From NCBI RefSeq assembly GCF_947507565.1, contig NC_089179.1, positions 496,001 through 560,000 on the forward strand: a DNA stretch of 64,000 bases, read 5' to 3'. The notes under the pieces are model-generated. The model was not told where the DNA came from, searched no databases, and worked only from the letters and a program-made list of their open reading frames with translations. This document shows positions 23,801-36,180 of this stretch, in pieces (the first letter of the stretch is position 1; each line of letters starts with the position of its first letter). This DNA comes from Oscarella lobularis. Taxonomy: Eukaryota > Porifera > Homoscleromorpha > Homosclerophorida > Oscarellidae. Both the position numbers and the translations under genes were made by a program.

Positions 23801-23902
23801 CTGAATGCCTGCTTTTAGGAGAGACATGAGGGCAGTCGAAAGGTGTTCGAAATCGCCAGGCAAAGCCAAAACACCGAACAGGTCGAAGAAACGACGGCCT
23901 AA
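20880..23902 (+). CDS. Transmembrane channel-like protein (TMC family)
   Basis: A dozen or so short exons encode a polytopic membrane protein. Exon 1 starts MADLTPETPLLAEA. Then come WAMAKKIQ (the family K-P-W-x-MAKK block) and a helical linker. GYFGTGVGSYFVFLRRLF is the highly conserved TMC entry to TM1, followed by FYGYYSEGSIGWGYSM. The TMC-domain hallmark C-WET appears as CCWETYVGVEIVKIVMIDF (~22860). Then IGFHEF-x-I, WLGTLFSPVLPSIQ, and late membrane helices. TMC1/2 are pore subunits of hair-cell mechanotransduction, and other TMCs act in ion homeostasis; which subfamily this is I cannot tell. Two earlier short exons are less certain. It follows MED29 by 97 bp on the same strand. Confidence 0.88.
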
Positions 23903-24055
23903 CAGCTGACATTCACGATTGGAACAGTTAACTAAAAATACTCAGAAAGAAAGATCCTGACAAACGTCGTCAGCAGGCGCACAAACGACACAGATAGAAA
24001 TGAAAATAAGAACACATCAGACGCACGTTGTACTTACCGGATTCCTCCGACTGTC

Positions 24056-27000
24056 TCACTCGCTCAACTCTATGGACTCTTCGTCTCTCTTCCGTATCTG
24101 TTCGATCCACACCTTCGGATCGTCGCCCTGGCGTTCGATGGCCAACTTCTCGCATATCGTTACGAGAACGTCGCGCGGCGCGTACGGCAACCACTTGCGC
24201 AAAAGCGCGACCATCTTCGCGTGATCGTCTCGTATCGTTTCGAGGGTCTCCTCGATGCACTCGACGAGGACTTTGGGATTGAGCTCGGTCAATTCGACGC
24301 GACGCGACCGACGCGTCATTTCGGCTACCTCCGCTATCGCTTTTTCCAAAGTCTCCACGGCTGTTTGCTGCTCCGTGCAATCGGCTTCTCTTTGTCGGAA
24401 TTGATGCTGCAATGCGTTGTAGACGACCGGCGACGGGTTCCGCTCCGCGAATTCATGAAGCTGCTTCAATTCCCGATCGGCGTGTGCACGTTGTAATTGG
24501 GTCGGTTCGCGCAAACTGTCGAGAATGAAACTGGCTTCTTCCGCGTCTTGCTCAGTCTTGATCGAGGCCATGAGGTCGGGAATTCGCTCGATAGTCATAC
24601 CGGCGAAACGACGCTCCAATGCTAGATGCGAGAAAGAATGTATAGGTTATTATTTTCTCGAGGTTTGTCTTACGTGACGTTCCTTCTCTTCTTCCTCGCG
24701 ACTGAGGAGTGGGTATAGCAGCGAGCGTCGGCTTCGTCCCGACCGTGGGTGGAGGAGTAGCCGTCGGAACGGAAATTGACATGGACTCTGAAGTGAGCTT
24801 CGGAGCAGCGGGACCGTCTCTCCTCGTTTGAGAAGCGACGGCTCTGGGTGCGGCAGCCGCTGCCGGAGCAGTTGTCGGCGCGCGAGGAGGCATTCTTGAA
24901 ACGGGCGTAATCGGAGGAGCTGATTTAGGAGCGGCTGCCGCTGCTGCTGCTACAGGAGGTGGTGACGGAGTCACAGTCGCTTTTTCTCGTTGTTGTTGTT
25001 GTTGTTGTTGAACACGGGAAGGTGGAGTTGAGGTCGACGATGACGACGCAGCTGACAGGCGAGAAATCGAAATCGAAGCAGGAGAATCAGATTTACGTTT
25101 GGTTTTAGCCGACGAGCGTTTGGTGTGAGCCGGACTCGATTGTTGCCGTTGTGGCGGCGGCGCGGATGCGCGAGGCTGAGGCGTCGCCTGCGCCTGCTGC
25201 TGAAATCTTCTCAGCGCCGCTTCGCGAGCTTTCGCTCGAGCGTCGCTTTCTCCCGGTCTCGTCCGAAATGACGGCTGAGGTTCAGTGACCGGTTGAGACT
25301 GAGGAACTGACTGTGGCTGCGGTTGAATAACTGGCTGAATTGGCGTCGCAGCCGGCCGCGGCGGCGGAGGCGCAGTCTCGCCCGATCCTTCCCCCGATTC
25401 TTGCCCCTCTGGATAGTCGATTTCGACTTCATCCTTCTCGTCGTCTCTTTCCGCTTGTATTCTCTCCTTTTCCGTTCCGCCGTCGTCCCTCTCTTCTATC
25501 TCTTCTTTTTCTTCGTCAATCGATTCGCGTTCTTCGTCGCCAAATTCGCCTCTCAGTGCCTCCGCCGAAGTGCTATTGTCGTCAGTATATCGATTATCGT
25601 CGAATCTATCCGACACGCCGCTGTCGTCAATAGGATAGGAATCTGATTGCATATCTCCTTGTCCTCTTCCACGATTTCTAAACTCCTGCATTTGAGCTCG
25701 TATTGATTCTCGTTCGGCTTCGAGGCTGCTAGCACTGCCCAGCGGCGGTCCAAACGGCACGCTCTCGTGAGAGAACGACGAGAATTCGATTCTTCGATCG
25801 CTAGCCTCTTTTGGTGCATTGGGACACCGGGGCAGTCCGGAATCGGGTTCCGGTTCGGCAAGCGAGCGAAAATTTTGAAGAAATGCAAGAGACTGCCAAT
25901 GAGAAGCCTGCTGCATTTCGCGAATGTCTTCTGAGCGCAAATTCCCCCCTAGCTGTGTCAGAAAGTGCTTTTTCAGAAGTTCAAAAGATCGTTTGTACTT
26001 CTCCGAAAGGCGATCTAAGGGAATCTCCAAGTGAACGAATCTCTCGGCGTCTTCTCGTTTCACTTGTCCGCCAGACGATGTAACCATCAAAATCATCTTT
26101 GTGAGATGCATGTAATAGAATAGGCTGCTGCAAGGATTAGGACATTCCCGTTTGATGTCGGTCAGGAGTTCATTGGCAAAATGAAGCATCTGATTTGTTA
26201 GATTTGCTCGACTGCTCAGCGTTCTGCTGACAATTTTCACAACCTCTTCCTTCAGATCATTCCAAAGGCGAAAAGGCTGCGATAGGGGCTTCATAACGCC
26301 AAGCGTGCGCGTTGCCGTTTCAATGGCGTCAATACTGATGCGAACCTGTTCCACTAAAGCCTCTGGCACCATTTGGCTGCTCATTTGGGTCGACAGGAGA
26401 AAAAAACGCATGAAGAAATGATAAGACAGGTGAGCAGAAACGGTAATAGGATCGCCTGGATTAATTAAGAAAATCGAATCTACTACACGTAGTCTCTCAC
26501 CTTCACGTACCTGATTCCACCGATTCAGATGCTTTGTAGGCTTGAGTGACTGATTCCATTGCTGGCGTTGCTGCTGCTGCCATGACGGGTGCAGGTGCTG
26601 AAGATTCTTCATGAGTGGTCTCTTGCATGGTCGATTGCTGAATAGCGGCGTCTTGAAGAACATCAAATAGCACTGCTAAACCGTCCGTGGGTGCAGAGGG
26701 ATTGAAGATAAGACAGCCATCATCCTGAGAAAAATCCTTAAATAAAATTCTCAAAATTACACTTTTTTTATTGCCTCTTCGAATCCAACGAGATAGAAGA
26801 GAATTTTCACGTCTTCAGACTTGGCGTGTTCAGAGAGCATGTCTTAGAACACGCACATTTCCAAACAACCCGGAAAAGCGATTTTTCGTTACCTAACGGG
26901 ACTCGGCGACGATCGGAATTATAAAAGGCCGATTGTACGATCTCCAGTAATTCGACGGATAGGGAATTCGATGCATCGTCGCCGAACTGGCGCCGTATAT

Positions 27001-27085
27001 TCTCCTACGCGTGGAGAAAAGACAAAGAGGCGCGAAGGTTATTCTAAAACTAGATACGTGTGCGACTTTTGTTTCAGCTTACCAT
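24056..27085 (-). CDS. Unrecognised protein: helical N-terminus, Pro/Gln-rich middle, helical C-terminus
   Basis: Exons chain from a possible start at 27085 to a stop at 24056. The start codon may be its own exon end (ATG then GTAAGC donor), joined to 27004, where SVELLEIVQSAFYNSDRRR begins. Next are a short helical exon (~26840-26765) and a large exon (to ~24620). That exon holds a helical domain (e.g. LSYHFFMRFFLLSTQM, PLDRLSEKYKRSFELLKKHF), an acidic stretch, and a long P/Q/A-rich low-complexity region including a Q run. The last exon (~24610-24056) is a charged helical domain (RELKQLHEFAERN, LLRKWLPYAPRDVLV). No known family comes to mind. Low complexity flanked by helices suggests a scaffold or RNA/chromatin regulator, which is speculation. 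Confidence 0.6.
24989..25011. repeat. (GTT)n trinucleotide run encoding polyglutamine
   Basis: A GTT repeat on the plus strand reads as CAA codons on the coding (minus) strand, giving a short Q tract inside the low-complexity region of the unrecognised gene. Confidence 0.85.
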
Positions 27086-27264
27086 GACGGCGGATACATT
27101 GTTACGAATGTCGCTCGGATCCATGAAGACGTTGCTTTCAAGTTAAAAATCTTGCGGCACTGCTTTTTGACTAGAAACGACGAACGCCTTTCACTGTACG
27201 AGAACAGAGAACACGCACACGCAACAGGGTCTCGGGGCTTTTCCCAACTCTAACGCGCGTTAAA

Positions 27265-27842
27265 ATGGCGTCGAGGTTGTGGAAACAAGGCTCGCTTGTG
27301 ACTAGAGTGCGAAATCTTCTCAAAGCGGGTGTCCTCAAGGAGCGTCCCTTATGGCTAGATGTTGTAGAAGCATTTCCTCCTATCGTATCGCCCCAGTTCA
27401 ACCGTCGTCCAGAAAAAGGCACTCCTCCTCGAATTGAATATCCAGAGGATCATCTTATAGAGTGAGAACGAATGATTTAACAACTAGAGGATTTAATCTC
27501 TTTTTACCAAGACGTTTCTATGAAATTTACGGGGCTTCAGAGACAGCTAATTTGTTGGAAAGAGAGGACTTGAGCTCTTCGCTATGCACTCAGTAATACG
27601 ACATACTACTATCATTTTATGAGTAAAGATCTTTTTATGCAGGTTTGTATCTCGTCAGCTTGAGTTGATGGAGGGCGGCTTGGTAGAGGATCAGGCATTT
27701 AGAGCCACTGCTGATGAATTTCAGAAAAGAGGCATAAAGTTGAAAAAAGAACGAGAGAGGCGCGTTATTGAAGAGAGGAAAGACTCGGAGTCTCCCCTGC
27801 AAAATATTCTTACGTATTTTAAAGATCAGGATAATAAATAAA
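27265..27842 (+). CDS. MRPS23: Mitochondrial ribosomal protein S23
   Basis: Three exons (27265-27461, 27512-27592, 27643-27842) join in phase to about 158 residues. The N-terminus reads RVRNLLKAGVLKERPLWLD, then EAFPP, matching MRPS23 (R-x-RDL-x-AGVLKE-x-PLW-x-DV and AFPP). Exon 2 has RFYEIYGAS, equivalent to KFYSVYGSG; exon 3 has the FV-x-x-LEL block and a charged tail. It is a small-subunit mitoribosome protein present across animals; the Arg/Lys-rich, acid-poor start is compatible with mitochondrial import. An AATAAA overlaps the stop codon region. The start is 179 bp from the divergent unrecognised gene, and the stop is 81 bp from that of convergent HFM1. Confidence 0.9.
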
Positions 27843-27923
27843 GTAATGTGTAACGCAAAGTGAAGAGAGGGGCGGGCTTAGTCGACATGATAACCAGACA
27901 TCTGGCCTTCACTAGAGCCATAT

Positions 27924-30900
27924 TCAGAATATGCCGTCAAAAAGGGAATCAAACATATCCTGCTGCTGCGTCGTCTCCTTCTGCTGACTGTGGATAAGAC
28001 CATAGTGTAAATACTAACGTAAAACGATATAAGGATTTTTTAACTGTGATGCGCCGGCGAAAAATTGAGATTTGCTCTGCTGATCGCTCGCGGTAAACTG
28101 CTTGTCTTCCGCTTGAAAGGACGTGCACTGAGTAGGTCAAAATTAGGATTCACGCGTACCATTTTGCACCAACTTGCCTGGGTTTGAATTGAAGGTTCGC
28201 TAGAGGTGATAGGTTTTTTTCCTGAGTCGATAGGGGCAGCCACTTTTTCTGAGTGCGAGTGAATAGGAAGATGGTCGTGCTGGAACCGACTGAAAGAGGC
28301 AGTATTGTCGTTTGAAGCAGACGGACGTTCAGGCGATGGACAATGCATTGTCAGGAGAACTTCATCGTCGATGTCGGAAAACGCCGCGTCTGTGCACGGG
28401 TTTGTTTTTGCCTCGTTGACTGTTGACCGCGGCGTGTACGAAAAGCAAGACAAGTCGCGGGGTTCTGACGCTTTCTGCGAAAATAGTTTCGATTATTGCC
28501 AACGGTCCACCTCCAGTTACTTTGACTCTTTTGGCTGACTGTGATGACGTGATCTTCCTTTTCATTTTCAGCTCTGAGAGATGTTCCATTTCTAATGTCA
28601 ATATTTAGCTTTTGAGGAAGCTCATTAATTAAAATGGTCACTGTACGAGCCTTTTGGAGCAACCTTCTTGCTTTTCTGCTTCTGTTAATACATATAATTA
28701 AGTCATAGTCTTATGACGCTCGTCTTGCCTCATTTCCTGACGACAAGGACAGGCTTCTTGGTCTTTTTAGTCCTGATTTGCAGCATTCGTGGCTGCAAGT
28801 ACGTAAGTCAAGAAAGCACAAAAATTCCTAGATAAGACGAGCTCCTCAAGAAAAAGATATGAAATCTTGTCCTGGCATCGATGGGCACATGGCTGTCTTG
28901 AAACCGAAAGAGGTGCTGTACGTTTTTGCACTATTTGAATAAAAAGATGATCAGTTACTGTATTTTATATCAGGCCCGGTTGTTGTTACATCCAGAATGA
29001 GATTGCGGGTTTGGGGCACGATCAGAAGAAACTTTCATCCTGAGCTGAGACACAATAATCTACCCTGTGACCTCACGCAGCAATCTTGCTTGAATACTTA
29101 CCGCTTCGTGCGTAGCTGGCAGCCTTGATTCTTTTCTGTAGCCTACATAGCGAGGAGTAAAGAGCAAATGAGCGTCCAAACCCACTATATAGACAACGTT
29201 TCGCGACGGCCATTTGTACTCTTTTCAGCATACCGTAACTCTCGTTTATGAAATGAAGCTCAATTTCGTCTTGTCTTAAGCTACGGCGAATATCTATTTT
29301 TCTCATCCATTCACCAGTTCTGAGAAGGAGACTATCTCTGCAAAGACATTAGCGGGGTACTGTATAATAGGAAGGAGAGCAGAAGTAACCTTATTTTCTG
29401 CTTCAAAATGAGTTTGTTGTCCATATCACCAACGAGAACGATGCTAAACGTGTTGGGAGGCTTAGACAATCCTCTGAGAGTTTCCAGATTCGCCAGTTTG
29501 ACTTTGATGTAAAGCTCAGCCGTGTCAGCACTGTACTTGGGAACCTAACGAGAAAACGGCAAGCAGGAGTTTAAATATGCCAAACTGCTACAACAGTACG
29601 TTAATTAACCTGTTCAACGTCGAGTAGATACTTGGGCAATGAAGAAACTGCGTCGTGGATCTAAACAATACATGACCAAGAACAACAGACTTTATTTCCT
29701 TTACCTGCCGTCCAAACGGGGGATTGCGATTCACAATCTAAAAAGGACATCGTGATTTAATTGATAGAGGACATGGTGCTCACTACCATTTCAATGTCCC
29801 TCGGTTTTCTTTCTAGAATTTTTTCGAATGACGTGAGTCCCGCTTTGACCATGTTACTCGAAAGAGCAACGCCTAGAAAAAAACGTCACTAGTTTAGAAA
29901 TAATTATTTACTGATGTTGGTTACCAATTCGGTCTAGTTGTCGAGCCACGTGTTCAGAGTTTTCCCACAATCTAAAAGAGTTCCAACATCTCAGGTGCTC
30001 CCTCAACCTTTTAGACACTCACTTGGATTTAATGCACTTGGCCAAGACAGTAGCCTCAATTGCTACTCTAAACCCACTTTGCCTTTGAAAAAGAAATTCT
30101 GCCAATGCTGAAACACGTCTGATATAATGATGTGACAAAAAGTTCTTTGTCTTCAGTAACCTCTTGAAATTCGGCTTGCACAAGGAAAAATTTTCTAAAT
30201 CGTGATCGTCATATTAGAAGACAGGCGAAACGGAGACATACGGCAACGTCTTGTGACAGACCAAAGTCTGTTATGGGCAGACAACCGAGCGTAGCCTGCA
30301 TGAGACTAAGAAAGACGAGCTTTGAATTTCAAACACTATTATTTGAGGAGACGCACCAATTAACTTTCATACTTGACGTTTTAACTTTTTCCCTGAATGG
30401 GTACCTGGCAAATAGCCACGCAGTTTACGGGGAGGAAAGATGCAAGAATACTACCAAACAAACCTAATGTTTGGACCCGCTTTGCTATTGCTCAAAGCAT
30501 TCAAAAATCCTTTTTCTGTCACTCGTAAGTGGACGTCTTCAAATTCTTTGCAAGTCGATATTGTAGCAATCTAGTGACAAAACAGAATCAAACCAGCAGC
30601 CAAAGGTTTCAGCAGCTGCACCGTACGAGATCGCGAATGCTCTCCCGACCAGTCAGTAACGTGAACTTCTGCATTGTATCAAAAGCAATGCAGTATCGAG
30701 CCATCAAGGTGCCAGCATCTAAAATTCATTCAGTTTCAAAACGCGTTTTCTCTACAGTGCCGGCACCTGTGGGTTTCAAGTCAAAGGCGTCAGTCATACT
30801 GATAAGATTAATGTCTTGGAGAGATTTCAATGCCTCAAGACAGAGATCTAAAGAAATTCTGACATAGGATATATCACAGCGTTCCCTAGTTACTCTGCAG

Positions 30901-33686
30901 CTTTTCTTCGAGTTCGTCTTTTGAGAGCTCTTGACGAAGCCCTAAAAACTTGAAAGATGACTGTAAGCAGTCCTTCAACGCGCGTTCTCGACTTGCCATA
31001 GTGGCGAGGGTTCTTCTGCACTCGTATAAATAGAAAAGTCGATTTGATCCATTCGAGTGCTATTGAAACGTCAGTAATTGTACGAAGCACTATCTCGGCA
31101 TTCAGATGCTCTATTAGGTGCTTGTGAAGACTGGAAGATGAATAATAATGATAGAAAAAAAAAGCATTGGGATTGATCAGTTACCTGCTTTCAACTGTCT
31201 GCGTCCCGTCAACCAGGCCCTCATATTTTTCCTAAAAAAACAAAAGAAACAATGCAATCTGAATTGCCACATTTAAGATAAAGTTCACTTTTGCCGCTTT
31301 CGTCGTCATTATTACCGCTGTTGCAGAATCGTCAAACTAAATTATTTCATTCTAAGAGAAATGCCTCTTTACTGTACGCATCTATACTTGAGGCCGTCCC
31401 GCTCTGCCAATCATCTGCAGGATTTGTGTGATAGAGTACTCGACGCACATGCCTGCCATGTAGTAATACGTTGACTTGATCACCACCAAATGAGCAGGAA
31501 GATTGACCTAAAAGCGACAGGCAAGAATAGGAAATCCCTGCAAAATGAAACGAGGTGCATACTCCCATAGCAAGTGTCGAAGTCGCAACTAGATAGAACT
31601 CAGAATTGAGAGACAATACGTAGATTCCTTTATATTGTATACCAAGAACGGGTAATTCGCCTCGAGCAAATAAATCTTCAACCAATTTTCTGTCTGCCTG
31701 TTCGAGTCCAGCGTGATGATAGCCTACGCCTTTCCAAATCATTTCTACTCATCAGAATTAAAAGGTAGAGCGTTTCAAGAAAAAGAGAAACATACCCTTC
31801 AGTTTGGCATCTCGAACAGTGTTTGCACTCTGAAGGAGACTATACCGTACCAAGAGATCCCTGATTTAATTAAATCGAAAGTATTCTAAAATTACTGCTG
31901 ACCGCGTTCTTTGTTGAGGCGACATTATTAATCGTGCGTCTTTTACGAGGACGGCTGCTGCTTGTTGAGTTCCCTTTCTAGTGCCGCAAAACTAGGAAAA
32001 ACACGTAATTATCAGTTGCTACTTGATTGATTTATCGAATACCACTAATGTTGGCTTGTGTTCGCTGTACTGCTGTATCACTGAGGCAAGCTTGTAATCC
32101 AATGATATGTCAAATTTATAGTTGGTCGACGTCTGGTTATAGCCGAGTACAACTTTTCTCAATTTCACCGGCCGATGCTCCTCGCCAATGCTAATAAAAA
32201 TAACAGGGCAATGGTTTTAGCAGAGCAAGTCCTACGCATGACAGACGGCTTCACAACCGGGACTGCTTAGCCATTCAGCCACCTAAAGATGAATAGAAAT
32301 TTTTTTCATCATGCAACCGTGTAATTTACGTCTGCTCCATTAGGAAATGTCGCCGAGACGGCTAAGAATCTGAGCTTGGTGGACATTGTGCTGTCTTGTC
32401 TTCCTCCAGAACTTGCTGCTGGCATCGATGCCTGCACCGTTTTCATGCGACTAATAACGGCTTCCATCGTTGGACCCCGGCAACTGTCGTTGAGTAAATG
32501 AATCTAAAAGAACAAAAAAGGAAACGTACATATTATCCAGCCTACTAATTAATTTGCTAACTTCGTCAACGAGAAAAAGACGGATCATGTGAACGAGGGC
32601 TCTGTTGTCTTTCCATCGTCTCGTCATGCTGTCCCACTTTTCCTATATAAAATTGCTTAGACACGCGGTGCTGGAATAGACGTAAACCTCACCGGTGTTG
32701 TCATAATGATGTTGACGTTTTGGAGATCGTAAAAATCTTCAATTTCGCTGTCGCCAGTCAATTCTCGACACGTGAGTCCTAATGGAGTGAACTTTTGATC
32801 CCAGTCAGTGTAACGTTCACTGCACAGAGCCTTCACAGGAGCCACTGAGGTAAAAGACTCAATTGCCTTGGAATGTTTGAAACGCATTATCTAATCCTAC
32901 TATAGATGACTTTGAAATTAAGTGAGGAATCCTGCTTGCTGTTGGCAAGCAGGCGAACAATCGCTAATTCAAAAATTGCCGTTTTTCCGGAACCAGTCGG
33001 AGCGGATACAATAAGGCCCTTATCAGTATAAAGAACCTAAGACAAAAGCTACAGATTATGACCACACAACCCAGCCTTGACTCTCACGTCGTCAAGAACT
33101 TTCGATTGGACATAATTGAAGTGAGTATAAGCGTTGAACACCGATCGGTATTTGACAGCTAGAAAATAGAATAGATAGAAAAAAAGAGCAATTGGGAAAA
33201 TGAAATACGTATTTCTGCGATGGGACGAAAACCAGGCGAGACAGAAGACTCACAAACTACAAAGAAATTTAAAAGTACCAAAGAAACAAAGAGAAGGAGG
33301 GCTGTACCAGAGGAAGAGGCTGCGGCCAATGGCACACTCCACGTGGTTTCTCGAGAGGAAGACGGTACCAATTGGTCCAGTCTTGGTCGACTAAAGTGGC
33401 TTTCTGACAGGGCTAGAAAAACATTGATTATTTGGGTGTTAACATATTTTTTCGACGTATACAGGAGGGAAGGGTCGATGGGAGTTGACTCAAAGCGAGA
33501 GAGTCAACTGATGGAGGACGAGGAAGTTCGACGTAATTGCTGAAAAAGATTTTAGCGGAGTGGTGAGTGAAATTTTTATTCGCTCGAGGAGATTTTCGTC
33601 GGAGACCTTTTGGAGGCTTCCAGTGCAAAATCGTCTTCATCTTCGGTTCCAAAAAGAGAGGCAAGCGAAGATGGAGACGGTTCCAT
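27924..33686 (-). CDS. HFM1: Meiotic DNA helicase HFM1/MER3
   Basis: About 20 exons encode a Ski2-like superfamily-2 helicase. From 33686 ([12 protein letters not shown]) the N-terminus is short and acidic. Helicase motifs in order are: Q-region [11 protein letters not shown] (~33090), motif [16 protein letters not shown] (~32990), [11 protein letters not shown] (Ia), MTTPEKWDS, motif II DEIH split by an intron (~32545), SATFPN (III), TLVFCGTRKG (IV), [21 protein letters not shown] (V) and [12 protein letters not shown] (VI). A winged-helix/ratchet block follows ([20 protein letters not shown]), then Sec63-like exons, a Cys/His cluster (~28750-28900), and a conserved C-terminal FDGIF. All nucleotide-binding motifs look intact. 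MER3/HFM1 stabilises recombination intermediates for meiotic crossovers. The final two exon junctions are uncertain. Confidence 0.92.
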
Positions 33687-33959
33687 TGAGTCTCGGCGAG
33701 AGTAGCTGACTGAAAGCCGGATTTTCCCGGGTCACGTGATCTGCCATTGAAATGACGATAAGAGAGGCCTGGAGAAAGTTATTTAACGCGTTCTGATAAA
33801 GAGATTGGTCATAAAAGACGGAAAAATAGGTTCAAATTATTTTTCTTACGTGAAAAAAAGAGAAATGACGATTTATCCGGGGGTCACAGCTCCGCCAGCG
33901 CGCGTTGACGCCTCGCGCATGATCTCGCCAGGGTGATCTCGCTTTAGCGTTTCTTGACC

Positions 33960-36146
33960 ATGAATCGCGTCGTCGCTCTAATCGACATGGACTGCTTTTA
34001 CGTGCAAGTGGAAAGGCGACTAAATCCGTCTCTAAACGGCAAACCGTGCGCCGTAGTCCAATACAATGCGTATCGAGGCGGAAGGTAGGCGCAGAAACGC
34101 GCTTAGAGCGTGATTATTCGACACTCCTACCACTTCCAGCATCATAGCCGTCGATTACGAAGCGCGAAAGTTCGGCGTAAAGCGTCGACTGGGCCTCAAA
34201 GTCGACGAGGCGAGAAAACAATGTCCGACGCTCGAAATCGTACGCGTCATCGAGAAACGCGGCAAAGCCGACCTAACGAAATACCGGAAGGCGAGCGCCG
34301 AAGTCATGCACGTTCTCTCGCGCTTCGGCGGTCGCATGGAACGGGCGAGCATCGACGAGGCTTATATCGAATTGACGGAAACGGTCGACGAAAAGATGAA
34401 AGAGATGGACGGGACGTTGCCGGTTGATCAGTTGACCAATACCCACGTGGTCGGCTGGGACGTTGGGGAGAAAGTGGAGGGCGATGATAAAGCCGTCGGA
34501 GTGCTGGGATGGATTGAGGATGGGTTGTTGGCGGCGAATCGTCGATTGGCTGTTGGGGCTTGTCTTGTGGAGGAAATGCGAAGGGAGTTGTTTCGAGAGA
34601 CTGGATTTGCTTGTTCCGCGGGAATTTCACATAACAAGGTGCAGTGAACATCTATGAGTAATGTATTTGAACCGCAATGATTCACAGTGAGCATGTATGG
34701 TGACATTATTGAACCCCGGTGTTTCACTGTGAACAACATTAGCCAATAGTCTATGATTCATTTATTTATCAATCCTTCTTTATAGGTTTTATCCAAATTG
34801 GCTTGTGGGCTGCACAAACCTAATCAGCAGACTGTTTGCCCAATGGAGAGCGTTCCGGACTTGTTTCGAACGCTACCGTTTAGGAAAATGTAAGGTGCAG
34901 AATTGATCTTGGTGAGATATTGGATTGGTTTGGTTGTACTGTAGAAGGAATTTGGGTGGTAAGTTGGGTTATTCTGTCGAAGAGCAATTGGGCATCAGCT
35001 GCGTGGGGGAATTGTGCGCATTTGAAGCGTCCAAGCTTCGCGAATTATTTGGAGATAAGAATGGGTAATTAAGAATAGGACCGCCTTTACAATTCACTTT
35101 GCACTCTCTTTCTCTTTTAGATTTTGGCTCTACAACGTCTGCCGTGGTCTAGACAACGAGCCTGTTCGGCCTCGACAGCTTCCAAAGTCAATAGGATGCA
35201 GTAAAAATTTTCCGGGTCCGACAAAACTAGTATCACATGAGCAGGTACGTTATTGACTCTTTTTTGTTCTGAAATATCTCTTCAATTGCTCTGCAGGTAA
35301 AGTATTGGCTTCTTGTTTTTGCTGAGGAGATTTGCGAGCGTCTTGACGAGGACCAAGCAGAAGTAAAAAAATCCACAAGAACAATACAGCGATTTTAGTA
35401 ATCAAAGTGTATCTTTCGTAGAATAATAGAATCGCTAAACGTCTGACGGTCAATTGTAGTCCCGACGGCAGACGGTCTTTCTCCCGAGCCTGCCCTTTGA
35501 CTCACTACGACGCATCGCGACTCGCAGACGACGCATTAGCAGCACTGGTAAAAGGAAAAGACTCGCGCAGCGTTCTTGACGACATCAAACCGTCACGAAG
35601 TCGAGGGCCAACGCCGTGGTAATAGTAGTATTTTCTATTGGGGCCGCTTTGAAGGCTTTCTTTAGGGCGCCGAGCTTGGTATGTCTCGGCATGGCAGCCG
35701 CTCAGTTTGAAGATATTCCATCTAATGCTGCAAGTCGTATTGATCGTTTTCTGAGTGCCGATGTTAATCCGAGCGAGAGCCGTCCTCTGTCATCGACTAC
35801 GTTGCCGTCGCCTCGCAAGCGGGGAACGACAACGCCGAACGTTTCTATTGGGAAATTCTTTCGGAAGACGGAAAAAGGTTTGGGGGAGAAAGAGGGGGAA
35901 GAAGGGGGACGCGATCGAATTGCGTGCCAAGAGTGTGGGAAACTAATTGATCATGAAGCCGAACAGGAGCACAAGGACTATCACTTTGCCCTTCAATTGC
36001 AAAAAGAGGCTCGATCAGCAGAAACTTCGAAACAAACGCCGGAAATCCGTCGAAAAACTCCGCGACAAAAGACGAAGAAACAGACATCGGCATTGACCGC
36101 AATCACGAAATTTTTTACCAAAAGACACAAAGACGAACCAGCGTAG
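33960..36146 (+). CDS. POLH: DNA polymerase eta (translesion synthesis)
   Basis: Y-family polymerase in about nine exons. Exon 1 reads VALIDMDCFYVQVERR, with the metal-binding Asp of motif I. The second catalytic pair is in ASIDEAYIELT (~34350). Next are the thumb block CSAGISHNKVLSKLACGLHK, split by an intron, and PVRPRQLPKSIGCSKNFPG, a polymerase-eta-type little-finger entry. The last exon carries a UBZ finger with CQECGK and EHKDYHFALQLQ (C-x2-C, H-x3-H) and a terminal PCNA-binding (PIP-like) segment ALTAITKFF; a second FF motif, SIGKFFRK, precedes the finger. Eta bypasses UV dimers at stalled forks. Its ATG is 273 bp from that of divergent HFM1, and its stop is 34 bp from the GALC stop. 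Confidence 0.93.
34655..34741 (+). repeat. Imperfect tandem ~43-bp duplication in a POLH intron
   Basis: Two adjacent units share the frame CAGTGA(A/G)CAT..TAT....T.TTGAACC.C..TG.TTCAC. They lie in the intron after the exon ending SHNKV, and may reflect a local replication-slippage duplication. Confidence 0.6.
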
Positions 36147-36180
36147 AGGCAAGAAAATTTTCATATACGTACACGCATGC

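Noticed and set aside
25323-25646. Plus-strand frames rich in Arg, Leu and Phe
   Set aside because: Antisense to the acidic and Pro-rich exon of the minus-strand gene; composition mirrors it.
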